Shown: piece by piece, positions 54,851-64,000 of the stretch
How positions within the stretch are numbered: the stretch's first letter is position 1
Layout: each line of letters begins with the position of its first letter
Assembly: GCA_008508345.1 (NCBI GenBank)
Contig: QNGE01001677.1
Location: 1 to 64,000, forward strand
Direction: 5' to 3'
DNA: 64,000 nucleotides
Source: Paragonimus westermani
Taxonomy: Eukaryota > Platyhelminthes > Trematoda > Plagiorchiida > Troglotrematidae
Translations under genes and position numbers: made by a program
The notes under the pieces: model-generated
Database searches by the model: none
Told to the model about the DNA's origin: nothing
The model's input: the letters and a program-made list of their open reading frames with translations, nothing else

Positions 54851-56204
54851 AATGAAAAGCAAATATAGGGCTCAGCTATTAACATGGAATTAATCATTAT
54901 GAACAACCCTACTGCCTGTTATAGTGACAATCCCTTAACTGCCACTGTATTGGTTTGCATACTCCGATCTGATAGGGCCTTACCGTAAATGGTTGAAGTT
55001 GTGTCGTATTGGTGCATGGTTACTGTTATTTAACCGGTATGAGTGGCTCTTCCACAGAGTTTTACATATGATGTGGAATTAAGGCGTAAGAAGTGCTGAG
55101 CTGACGACGTCACACATTCCTGTTTCTGTATTTTTTTCCTACAAGTGCGGTTTCACCGTATAAACTGGGTTTTTTGGAACACCTTTCCTATCAAATGCCG
55201 TGCAGTGAAGGGAAACTTATTTATGGTTAGCAAAAGTGAACAGATGAATTATTTTGAAACACCAAACCACCTTCGCCCAGTTAACAAGCACGATAAGAAA
55301 ACAGGTTTTGTACCCTATTTGACTCTCTTTTATTCTCTTCAGTGGAACACCTCAGACAGCCGTTTACTAATAATCGACCTCCACAAAATGAGCAGTCATA
55401 GCAGTACGCGAGTGGTTGTGTAATTACGTCTTCCGGATTAGTAGCCGGTCTACTTCCAACATTTCCTTTCTTTCTTGAACAAGTTTATTGTGCTGTCTAC
55501 GTGTATATTTTACCATTCTCGTTTTTATTTGTCTTCATTACCACTTCTTAGTGTCTCGATATCACTCCCGCGGCTCGACGTTGATTTCAGATGCCCTCTG
55601 ATCTTGGTATATTTCCAGAAGCTAGATGGATCTTACTAACAGGGTGAGCCAGGTAATGTAAACGGATACATTATGTTTGTGCCCGGACACTACGATGGCT
55701 TACACAAACAGACGTTCTTACTTAATGGGGTCAACGAGCACTGTTGTGCTGCGGCATGCCGAGCATAATGGTATGACAGAGAGGAAGGCCGTGGCCCAGA
55801 AAAAACATACCCTGTCGTGGTGAACGTAACCATGCTTCCGTTATGTACAATGCACGTTCGCTGATCCGACTCAGTTAGGACACTTTCCTGTATAGTTTCT
55901 CGCACAGTATTGCTATGTATTCGTTTCCGACCAGTCCCACTGCACTAGTGTAAACAGCTTAGTTTGGACAGCCATGGAAAACCTCAGTAAACAGGAGCAG
56001 AGAAAACTCTTGGGCCACCTGAAAATGACCTCCGGTCACGGAAAAGTGACATCGGGCAAATTATACCACATATCACGTACTAACTGTGAACGTTTGACTT
56101 TACCCGACTTTCTATACAGCCGCTATCAAGTCTCATACTGATAAACACAAATTGGACTTCTCTTACAGCTGACCGCAGCTTTTGAATTTTTACAGACCTT
56201 TTGT
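54851..56204. other. Unassigned
   Basis: No domain recognised. The frame 55,145-55,423 (+, 92 codons) has ordinary composition but no family I know. Confidence 0.3.
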
Positions 56205-56335
56205 TCAAATCCTTTTGGAAAGAAGTACTCGACTCTAGTTTTAGTTTTGTTAGGGCTTGTCAGTAGTGCTTTTCCCTGCTATAGCAAGGAGTTGAACACC
56301 GGCAACCATGCTGACCAGTGCGCCAGTGACCTCGC
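56205..56335 (-). mobile_element. tRNA-headed hammerhead SINE-like element, degenerate copy 2
   Basis: On the minus strand it aligns with the head, ribozyme and tail of the 24.7-kb element: GAGGTCACTGGCGCACTGGT for the A-box region, GGTTGCC, GTTCAACTCC for the B box, AGCACTACTGACAAG for stem I and first core, AAACTAGAGTC for stem III/cleavage, and TACTTCTTTCC for the tail. Confidence 0.68.
56225..56269 (-). ncRNA. Hammerhead ribozyme remnant (inactive)
   Basis: Same position in the element as the intact ribozyme. The first core strand reads CTGACAA instead of CTGACGA and the second reads AAA instead of GAA. Stem II no longer pairs. Stem III ACT-AG-AGT and the cleavage C are kept. Loss of the catalytic G in each strand predicts no activity. 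Confidence 0.6.
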
Positions 56336-56574
56336 CGTAGACACGACCGAAGTGCCGTATACATATACACAGTCCCATTCGCTCGTGGGTAATGTCCAAA
56401 CTGCCCGACCGCCTCAAGAGGAGACACAGTGGCTGTTTTGTTGATTCCAATCGATGACCCAGCGGTAAGAGCTCTCCAAGTTGAGATCACAAAAATCATT
56501 AACTTGTTGGGCAACATCTTGTTGGGGTGACTTTGGCTTCAGATAAATTGGACACCGCCCACAATTTCCATGCA

Positions 56575-56690
56575 GTTTTCAGCCAGCCCTTTGAGTTCTA
56601 CTGTTTTCATATGGGAACAACAGGTGAACGGCATGGCAATCAACACAACTGCCTCGTAGGAACATAGTCGGAGTTCTAATCCCTGCCATA
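56575..56690 (+). mobile_element. tRNA-headed SINE-like element, degenerate copy 3 (head and left-arm remnant)
   Basis: AACACAACTGCCTCGTAGGA followed by GTCGGAGTTCTAATCCCTG aligns with the head of the 24.7-kb element (AACACGGTTGCCTCATGATT, then GTCCGGAGTTCAAATCCCGG). Upstream, TTTTCAGCCAGCCCTTTGAG resembles the left foldback arm (TTTCCAGCCAGCCTCTTTCG). It ends where the 3' tail of an RTE-like LINE begins. Confidence 0.55.
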
Positions 56691-58600
56691 TCATCTTCTT
56701 CATAGACAACAATACATCAGTGGTTCATATTGATGCTTAACTACCACACAACCACAGAGAGAGAGAGGAAAAGAGCAAACCTTGTATAGTAAGAGAAAAG
56801 AAAAAAAGAAGGGGACGGGAAGGGACCTGACCAATAAAAATAACTACGTTTATATTCAATCATTCAACATCAAGGTGCCTACACCTTGCAAACAAACAAC
56901 CGAGCTGCAAGTGAGAGTAAGGCGTCACCAGCAAGACAGCTTCCTTACGGCCTTCACTGCTCCGACTCATAAAGTACACCCATTTCACAAACAACGACAA
57001 CATTCACGCCACCGAACTGGATTAGCCGCTATCTCACCCAACGTCTCCAGCCACCGACTCTGGGAGTCGTTAGGATTCCAGCCTGGGAGACGAACCCGAC
57101 CTATAGATGCCAACCCACTGATGAACGACTTCGTTTCTCCACGCCAGGCCAACATCTGTACTCATCGTACCTTACGCAAGTCAACCTCAGCGTCGGCAAA
57201 GAGTGTTCGGTGTGGCAGACGACTAGCTGACATCCTTAATACATGACCGAACAATCTAAGCCTATGCAAATATAACGAGTGAACGAAAGGACTCGTTTGA
57301 CCATCAGTGTCACATAAGCGCATCCTAGGCTCTTTGTTACTTACTCGCTGGTGCCGCCCGATACGAGCGGTCGAACGCAGACATCGGTGGTCAAATACCT
57401 GAAGATGGTTCACGTCTTCTACTCTGGGTGACTAAGTTTCACTACCGTAAAGTAACACAACCTTAACTGTCGCCACATATACACGACCTTCAAGCCAACA
57501 GAAAGACCTCTCTGTCGCCATGGGCACCCCAGATGGGTAAACACCGCCCTAACCTTGGAGATGCGCACTGCTATTTCACTCCCTACACCTCCTCCGCCGC
57601 CGCCGCTGATGCAGCTTCCCAGTAACACAAACCGATCAACAACCCAATGACTTCATCAGCTAACATTCAATCTACGTAATCACCAATCTTGCAGAACCAC
57701 TCTGCACATTGAGGCTGCAGCAGAGGCTCAGCAGAGCGCGAAGTGGCATCTAGCATTGCTTGTGCTGCTTGAGAGTGGTTAAACAGCAACACCTTGTCAT
57801 CACCATACTCAAGATCTGTCAGTCTTCCACCAGGCAGAATGTTCACGCCGGCCTCTTGTGAGTGCCGCAGATAGTCCTCCATCACTTTGTCTATGACCAT
57901 GTTAAACAACAATGGTGAAAATGGACGGCCTTGACTGCGCCCCTCCTGGTACTGAAACTGCCAGATAATTCACCGTAAACCTGAGTTGAAATATGGGAGT
58001 AGAGCGCCGACAGTATGTTCACATACTTGGTCGGTAGACCCCTTTGTTTAAGCGATCCTAGAAGTGTAAATCGATCCACCGAATCGAACGCACCTTCATG
58101 GTCGAGAAATACGGCGATTGTTGGCCGAAGATACACATGACGCTGCTTCAGAATTGGACGAAGAGTAACAATGTGATCTGCATATCCCCCAGAGTGAAAC
58201 CCTGCTTCTTCTTACCCGATGCTCACCTCTCGGGTTGTAGTGAGTCAAAGAAGTATAATGGATACCAGAACCCTAGAAATGACCGGGGTCAAATTAATGC
58301 CCTGTAGTTTTCGCAAGAGCTCCTGATACCTTTCTTGAGTCTGGGAACCATTATCGAGCGATCCCAATGCTGAGGGATGGGCTCCGTCGTTCACACAAGT
58401 TGAAACAATCGAGTCAAAACCTCTAATAACACCTCCCTAGCTTATGTACCGACACGACCTCATCTGGGCCAGCAGCCCTATTACGGTTGAGGGCCGAGAT
58501 GCAATTGTGGACCTCAGTCTCAATGGGTGTTTCCAAATCTACGGACCAGGGTGGTACGTTAAAAATTTACAGCGGTAACGCAGTAGGAGCACGAGGATAA
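56691..58600 (-). mobile_element. RTE-like LINE, copy 3 (RT to 3' end, most complete)
   Basis: Minus strand from about 58,600: a pre-RT block TEVHNCISALNRNRAAGPDE (about 58,470-58,530); SLWGICRSHC (about 58,165-58,200); motif A PTIAVFLDHEGAFDSVDRFT (58,076-58,130); and a frameshift. Motif B and the catalytic region then read LLFNMVIDKVMEDYL and RLTDLEYGDDKVLLFN (57,780-57,912, YADD as YGDD). The post-RT blocks are VFDHRCLRSTARIGRHQRVS and RLRLFGHVLRMSASRLPHRT (57,170-57,400). The 3' UTR is nearly identical in stretches to copy 4 (GTGTAGGCACCTTGATGTTG). It ends with an ATGAAGAAGATGATA tract near 56,692. The N-terminal endonuclease is missing. Confidence 0.88.
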
Positions 58601-60224
58601 CGATACTTGCATTTGGTGCTTCTTTTAAAAATATAACTGATCGAGAAATCAGTGGGAGTGCGATAGTGGAATCCATCGTAAGTGGTCTTCAGACTGTATT
58701 TACCAAAATCCCCTACTGCGTACCAGTGGGCATATTTGTCAGTTGCATTTGCGGGCTGATATCACGATCGCTGTGATTAGGATCGTCACTTGTACCTGTA
58801 GCTTTGGTGATTTGTTAATCGATGTCCCGTCGGATGTCGGTCCTCACCTACCTCTTCTGACTAATCGACTCAAACTTGTAATAAACATTGAGCATCAATG
58901 TCTTATGGAATGCGTCATATCGACAATGACAGTTCATCGAAGCAATGGACTACGGAGATGGCGTTGGGCTCCGAAAATGGCGAATATGAACACCGTGCTA
59001 TGTGGTGACGAACATGGACAGGTGATAGGTATGACTACAAAGACCGGAAGCATGCCAATTCAGTCGATGTATATTTAATGGTTTGTTACTTTCGGTATAC
59101 CCTTAGATATTTATGTTACTTTTGAATCAAATAGCTTGTGTGTGAAAGTCACTACCAATCGGACAAGGCAATTGGCATACCATATGTTGATATTCTTGCT
59201 CATAACATTCGTTTGCTCTCGATAACGTCGACACGTGGATGGATGCTTCATTGTTCTAAATATCGTGTGTGGAAGAGAACGGTCTTAAATAACTAATAGC
59301 AGCTGTCTTACCAGGATAATGTTGTGATGTTGCCAGATGTGCTTCCATTGAATGTGTAATCATACAATTATGACTCACTCAGGTTTACAGGCTTGCACGG
59401 AAGAGAATGATCACTGTTTATGCCTTTCTATCTATGTCTTGTTTGACAATTAGATTGTGTTTGACAGTTTTTAAATGTGTTGAGACTGAATAAACGGCGA
59501 TTTGGACAAAGTTACCAGTGTACTGTCGTGTCAAAAACATTCCACCAGGCACACGCTTATTGACCTGTGGGAATAATCTGGGAGGGTGACCAGAAGAGTA
59601 TTCTTTGTATGTTGTTTCTCATGTATGTACTGCTCGAGTAGAATTTTGAAACTCTCAATCGATTGTGCTTTTGCCACTGAGTTGAGAGGTGTATTCTAAT
59701 ATGAGCGGATCCTACCAGTGATATAGTTCAATCTCCATAGTACCTCATCTGTTCCGTATTCTAATCTAAAAGAATGACTCCTCAAGCGTCCGTCTTCCTT
59801 ACTGAGTAATCTACCGGTGAATGACTTCGTATATAAAGGATTCTCTCGGTGATAGTTAAGTCTCTTGTAAGGCTATGCAATCCGTTGCGCATTGATCCCA
59901 TTCCGTTAACCTCTGTGGATAGATTTTTCCAGTGCTCCGCTGCCCGTTTGATGGCTCGTTTCTGAGCGCTTCCAATACATGCTAACTTCTTCAAGATATA
60001 ACCAAAAGGCTCACGTTCACGGCTTACGAATCTGAAGAAAACGGGGAAACGCTTCTTGACTAAGGTTTCCATAGTTACCTACTATTAGATCCTCACATCG
60101 ACAGCACATTATTTGCTAACGCCTCTGCTTTCTCAATGTGGTTTTTTTGTCAACCAAAGTGTCGGTCGTTTCACTCAGTGATTCTCCATTACTTTACGCC
60201 AGCGAATCCTGATCGATCAAGGTA
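58601..60224. other. Unassigned
   Basis: Open frames at 58,743-59,078 (+, 111 codons) and 59,782-60,072 (-, 96 codons) show no recognised domain. No RNA gene or repeat was identified. Confidence 0.3.
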
Positions 60225-60955
60225 GAAGAAGTGAACCGCCTTCAAGTATTTGTTCACCGATGTCTGTGCTCAATCGCTCGTATCGGGTGGCACCAGCGTG
60301 TGAGTAACGAAGAGGTTATAAAGCGGGTGTTTGGTAGTGATTGTAAAACGAGTTCTTTTATCCAGTCTCTACGTTTGCACAGGGTTAGATGGTTAGATCA
60401 TGTATTAAGGATGCCGGCCAGTCGTCTTCCACATCAAGCACTGTTCTCTGACACTGCGACCGACTGGTGTAAGGTGCGAGGTGGACAGATAATGGCCTGG
60501 CGTAGGGAAATGAAGTCGTTCACGAAGGGGTTGGCCACTGTAGATCGAGTTCGTCCCCTGAGGTGGGGCCCTCGCGACTGATGAAGTCAGTGGTTGGAAA
60601 CTTTAGGTGAGATGGCGGCTAATCGAGCTCAGTGGCGTGAATGTTGTCGTTTGACGAGTTGTTTGTGAAATGGGTGCACTTAATGACATGGGGCAGTGAA
60701 AGCCGTAAGGAAGCTGTCTTGCTGGTGACGCCTTACTCTCACTTGCAGCTCGGTTGTTTGTTTGCAAGGTGTAGGCACCTTGATGTTGAATGTTTGAATA
60801 TAGACGTAGTTATTTTCATTGGTCAGGTCCCTTCCCGTCCCCTTCTTTTTTCCTTCTCTCTTCCTATATGGGGTTTTTTCTTGGTTGTGTGATAGTTAAG
60901 TATTAGTGTGAACCACTTATTCGTTGCTGTCTATGATGATGATGATCAGTGATTC
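60225..60955 (+). mobile_element. RTE-like LINE, copy 4 (3' end)
   Basis: NRLQVFVHRCLCSIARIGWH, QRVSNEEVIKRVFGSD, LHRVRWLDHVLRMPASRLPH and VRGGQIMAWRREMKSF, then WGPRD and a stop (60,231-60,581, 116 codons open). The long 3' UTR, with TGTAGGCACCTTGATGTTGA and a pyrimidine tract, ends in GATGATGATGATCAG at about 60,937-60,951. It is 5'-truncated, as is typical for LINE insertions. Confidence 0.88.
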
Positions 60956-62114
60956 TCCGTTTACCTTCCCCATTGCAATATCTGTCGTTTATCAGTTTAG
61001 CGGTATGCGTGAAAAACTAGAAGCTTCCCCTATCTTGTATCTCGAAATTTCGGCCTGAAAAATGCAAATGGCTTCTTACTTCATTTTTCCGAGCGACATC
61101 GTATTCGTTCCGTCGTAACCATGGCAGCTAGTGATTGATTTTGGACCCTGGTGTCCCACGTGGCGCTTTCCTCAATCGCACGCCAAGCGGGCCGAGTTGA
61201 GAAGCGCGGTGACTTAATCTAACTCTAGACGATTAACGCAAGGCAATGCCCGTTTGCGAACTAAACATTCTGATTAGAATGCTTCTGCAAAGAAGCGAAC
61301 CGCACCGGTGACTGTCGTATGTCAGGTATCTTATTTGAGTTCATAAACAGCTCATGTCTGGCTTCGATTTAAGACAACGAAGAGCCTCCATTCATCCAGC
61401 CTGGTCTGTTTCGTGCATTGTCGGGTCCATACACCTTCTCGTGGCAGGTCAGCTATCACATCCCTCTGGCAGTCCGGACGGATCAAGTTCGACCGAATCA
61501 CCCGGATTTGTGTGCTCGATAATAATTTGTACCAACGCTTGGGCTGCCATAGCCAAGTATGATCATCCAAACAATGAAGAGTTTTGGCTTCTTTGCCGCT
61601 GACCCAGCCCGATGAACATTGCCCACCTAGAGCCTACTTCTTTTCTGTTCTTAATGCAAGCCAAGTGGTGTTTATCATTTATTCAGTCACCTTGCTGACA
61701 GTAATTTTCCGGTGATCACCTAATTTTAGATAACTGTACCAGCCAGGTGTGGGGATTTTCAAAAACAGTTCCGCTCACTGTATCCGTTTTTCCGATGAAA
61801 ATGCTAGCCGTGTTGTTTTCGAAGGAAAATGTTCGTGAGATATGTTATTCACAAGTTACACCATATTACATAACGTACATTTTTAAAGTCGCTGACCAGA
61901 ACATCAAGAAAACGGACATCGCCTGTACTAACAGCTTAAATTGTACCATCAGCTAGTTACAGAAGACAGTCAAAATATGCAGGTATATGTTAATGGTAAT
62001 AACAGTACAGCGGGACAGATACAACTTCAGGCTGGAAGAGGTGCTTTGGCCTACTTCTTTTATACGTACCACATTACTTACCTGCTTTTGGTTGACACGG
62101 CTTCACTCATAGTT
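60956..62114. other. Unassigned
   Basis: No domain, RNA or repeat recognised. Confidence 0.3.
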
Positions 62115-62265
62115 TGGATCTCATCATCATCATAGACAGCAATGCATCACTGGTGCACACTGATGGCCCCAGTGTCGGCAAAGAGTGGTCGGTGTGACAG
62201 ATGACTAGGTAGCATCCTTAATACACGACTTACCCATATGTCTACACAAATGTAAGGGTCTACCT
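62115..62265 (-). mobile_element. RTE-like LINE, copy 5 (tail fused to post-RT segment)
   Basis: CATCATCATCATAGACAGCAATGCATCA matches the inverted 3' end of the LINE. From about 62,173, GTGTCGGCAAAGAGTG and CATCCTTAATACA match the segment at 57,191-57,243 of copy 3. About 450 bases present in copy 3 are deleted between them. Confidence 0.7.
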
Positions 62266-63407
62266 ATCAGATCATCGCTTTGGTTGCGCACTCGGTCGCC
62301 TGACCTGAATCCGAGAAATGGAAAGTGACAGCAACACCGTTTATTGGAAGAACGAGACGAAACCAGACCACAGAGGCTCTAAATTTATGAGACGAAACGA
62401 TTAACATAAATAGCCAAAGAACAGCGAATCAAATAAGACAATCGTATATGGCAATCACGGCGTCAAAACAAAATACGTTACAGAGGGCATCAGAAAGCAA
62501 CGTGAGAAAATACAGTCCAGATAGTGCACAGGCGTTCGACCTCAAGGCTGTAATCTAGTCGGCTGAGTGGTACTATACCACAGCCCACGACCATGCCATC
62601 CGAGCTGGGCTGGCCGATCGTGGTGGCGTGATGCGTCCTGGCTGTTTCGTTAGAAAATGCGCCTCCTAACATTACCGTATGCGATATCTGTATATCTGCT
62701 TGCATTATATAGGGTTATAAAATTTTACCAAACAAACTGCGATGTATAGATTGAGAACGTGAACGTCGCGGACTCTGTTTTACTGTCATTACCGTCAAAA
62801 TCTACTAGCAACAACAGTCGGTGGACAATAATTCAAGCTTTATTCCCATAGACGGAGCAAATTAACGGCGCCTGCTCTTATGTGGGCTACTTGTACATTT
62901 CGCTACTCTTGAGTTGGCTAGCCTTGCCAGTAGCGCACCGGTGGTGCTCTTGAATAACTTCCGATTAGCAGGTCTAGTGAATGACGATACGATAATTTGG
63001 TGCTAAGTTTTCATTGTTGCTATGGAGTGTATGGGATAAACTGAAGCTCAAATGCGTCTGTGTGATGTGATCATGTGTAATAGGTCACGAATCACTGCAT
63101 CTTGGGAAACCGACTGGTTCACTCTAGTCAGCTCCATTTTACTGTATCAGCGTGTGTATACATTACCCATAACCCAGCACGCATTTGGAAGACCGATAAC
63201 ACTACAAACACTGTATCTGCCACACTGTATTCTGCCACCCTGTTAAACACCCGGTTGAACTGATGATAATTCACTGAACGTAATGGCATTTCTTGAAAAC
63301 CCTCCACTTGATTGTGAATGCAGTTTTTCTATTATTTACATTACATCTGTAGTGATCTATACATATACTTCCAAATTGTGTATGCATACCTAGTAGTGTA
63401 GTAGTGG
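62266..63407. other. Unassigned
   Basis: No supportable gene, RNA or repeat. Confidence 0.3.
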
Positions 63408-63596
63408 ATGTCAAATAAATTGATGAAAGCAAACATGAAATACAGGCCACCTTGGAAACCAAAACGGATCAAGGAGGTTCGTGGTGAGATGGTAGTATCA
63501 GTAGATGTGAAGATACCAGTGGGGACGAAACCACCAAAACGATCGTCTATTACTTTCCGTGGTAACAGGAGTGATTTTGTTGCTGTGTTGTCCTGA
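63408..63596 (+). CDS. Small open frame, possible terminal exon or hypothetical ORF
   Basis: 62 codons from ATG to TGA reading as a lysine/proline-rich basic peptide, with KYRPPWKPKRIKEVRGEMVV followed by SVDVKIPVGTKPPKRSSITF. The composition looks more protein-like than neighbouring frames. I know no family for it, and no splice acceptor, promoter or partner exon could be established. It may be chance. Confidence 0.2.
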   Translation: MSNKLMKANMKYRPPWKPKRIKEVRGEMVVSVDVKIPVGTKPPKRSSITFRGNRSDFVAVLS

Positions 63597-64000
63597 ACTT
63601 TTCTGTACCAACATAGTTGCTATACTTTTCGGATTGTGTTCATATGAGTCTTTCATGTGGCGATATTTTTCGGTCCAAAATTTACCCGTAATTCATAGGA
63701 AAGATTTAAAAACATGATATTAGCTAACACGCTCACTTTGTTTTTATGTTAAATCGCTTATACGGTTTGAACTGGCTTACGTCTCGTGTTTTATTGAACA
63801 GCCTGCTGGTGTCCCTGTAGTTAACTTTACAGAGATTTTCAGAAACTCTATATGTTATCAGTCTTGGTTACCACGTTACTGTGAAATCCGTCTCGACCCT
63901 TCATCCGGCGGTTAAAAGATTAGTGTATATATTGTTGTCTGGATCTTGCTTCGAACTTCGGTGTGCACGTTTCTCACTACGCGTTTTGTTCTACGGAATG
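63597..64000. other. Unassigned
   Basis: AT-richer non-coding sequence to the window edge; nothing recognised. Confidence 0.3.

Noticed and set aside
58743..60072. Frames 58,743-59,078 (+) and 59,782-60,072 (-) as host genes
   Set aside because: No recognisable family or repeated structure; they could be chance frames.
1..64000. CRISPR arrays, operons or bacterial mobile elements
   Set aside because: No regularly spaced direct repeats of the CRISPR kind, no dense co-directional genes; all identified elements are eukaryotic.

Overview
The window is eukaryotic nuclear DNA, most likely from a parasitic flatworm (trematode or cestode). This is inferred from the combination of repeats: a Pol III/tRNA-headed short element carrying a type I hammerhead ribozyme (as in the schistosome Sm-alpha family), a Penelope-like element, CsRn1-type and other Ty3/Gypsy LTR elements, and CR1-, RTE- and R2-like LINEs. 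Base composition looks mixed to moderately GC-rich, apart from an AT-rich microsatellite near 12.8-13.3 kb. There is no operon-like gene packing and no complete host gene. Almost every recognisable coding stretch is a decayed transposable element broken by stops and frameshifts.

Layout. 1-4 kb: a CR1/Jockey-type LINE (+) joined to a Penelope-like element (-). 4.7-5.4 kb: one copy of an unclassified dispersed repeat. 8.6-9.2 kb: 3' end of an RTE-like LINE. 10.2-11.1 kb: second copy of the first LINE. 12.1-12.5 kb: broken FAR1/MULE-type DNA-binding domain. 12.6-13.3 kb: short tandem repeat, then a (TA/CATA)n microsatellite. 13.4-14.4 kb: tandem array of a tiny LTR element (TRIM-like), with three LTRs and two non-coding internal regions. 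16-19.2 kb: decayed CsRn1-like Gypsy (-). 20.1-20.6 kb: fragment of a different Gypsy integrase. 22.7-23.8 kb: CR1-like LINE. 24.15-25.2 kb: second copy of the 4.7-kb repeat, interrupted by a 398-bp foldback element that has a tRNA-like head, a complete hammerhead ribozyme and a 12-bp target-site duplication.

25.6-34.6 kb is a mosaic of R2-like LINE pieces and two oppositely oriented halves of one Gypsy family. It includes a 546-bp, nearly perfect inverted repeat. 34.65-34.96 kb: a degenerate sirtuin (SIR2) fragment, the only recognisable host-gene sequence. 35.8-40.3 kb: two CR1-like LINEs in opposite orientations. 42.2-47.1 kb: the best preserved element, a CsRn1-like Gypsy (-) with flanking LTRs and a 798-codon open pol frame. 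47.9-49.2 kb: a Gypsy integrase/tail abutting a CR1 C-terminus. 51.2-52.2 kb: another Gypsy fragment. 53.9-62.3 kb: four more RTE-like LINE copies and two degenerate relatives of the hammerhead short element. The remaining stretches, including most of 49-51, 52-54, 55-56, 58.6-60.2 and 61-64 kb, show nothing I can name.

The LINEs would supply reverse transcriptase in trans to non-autonomous passengers such as the tRNA-headed element, and Gypsy elements could serve the TRIM-like array. The most interesting object is the tRNA-headed foldback element with the hammerhead ribozyme at 24,744-25,141.
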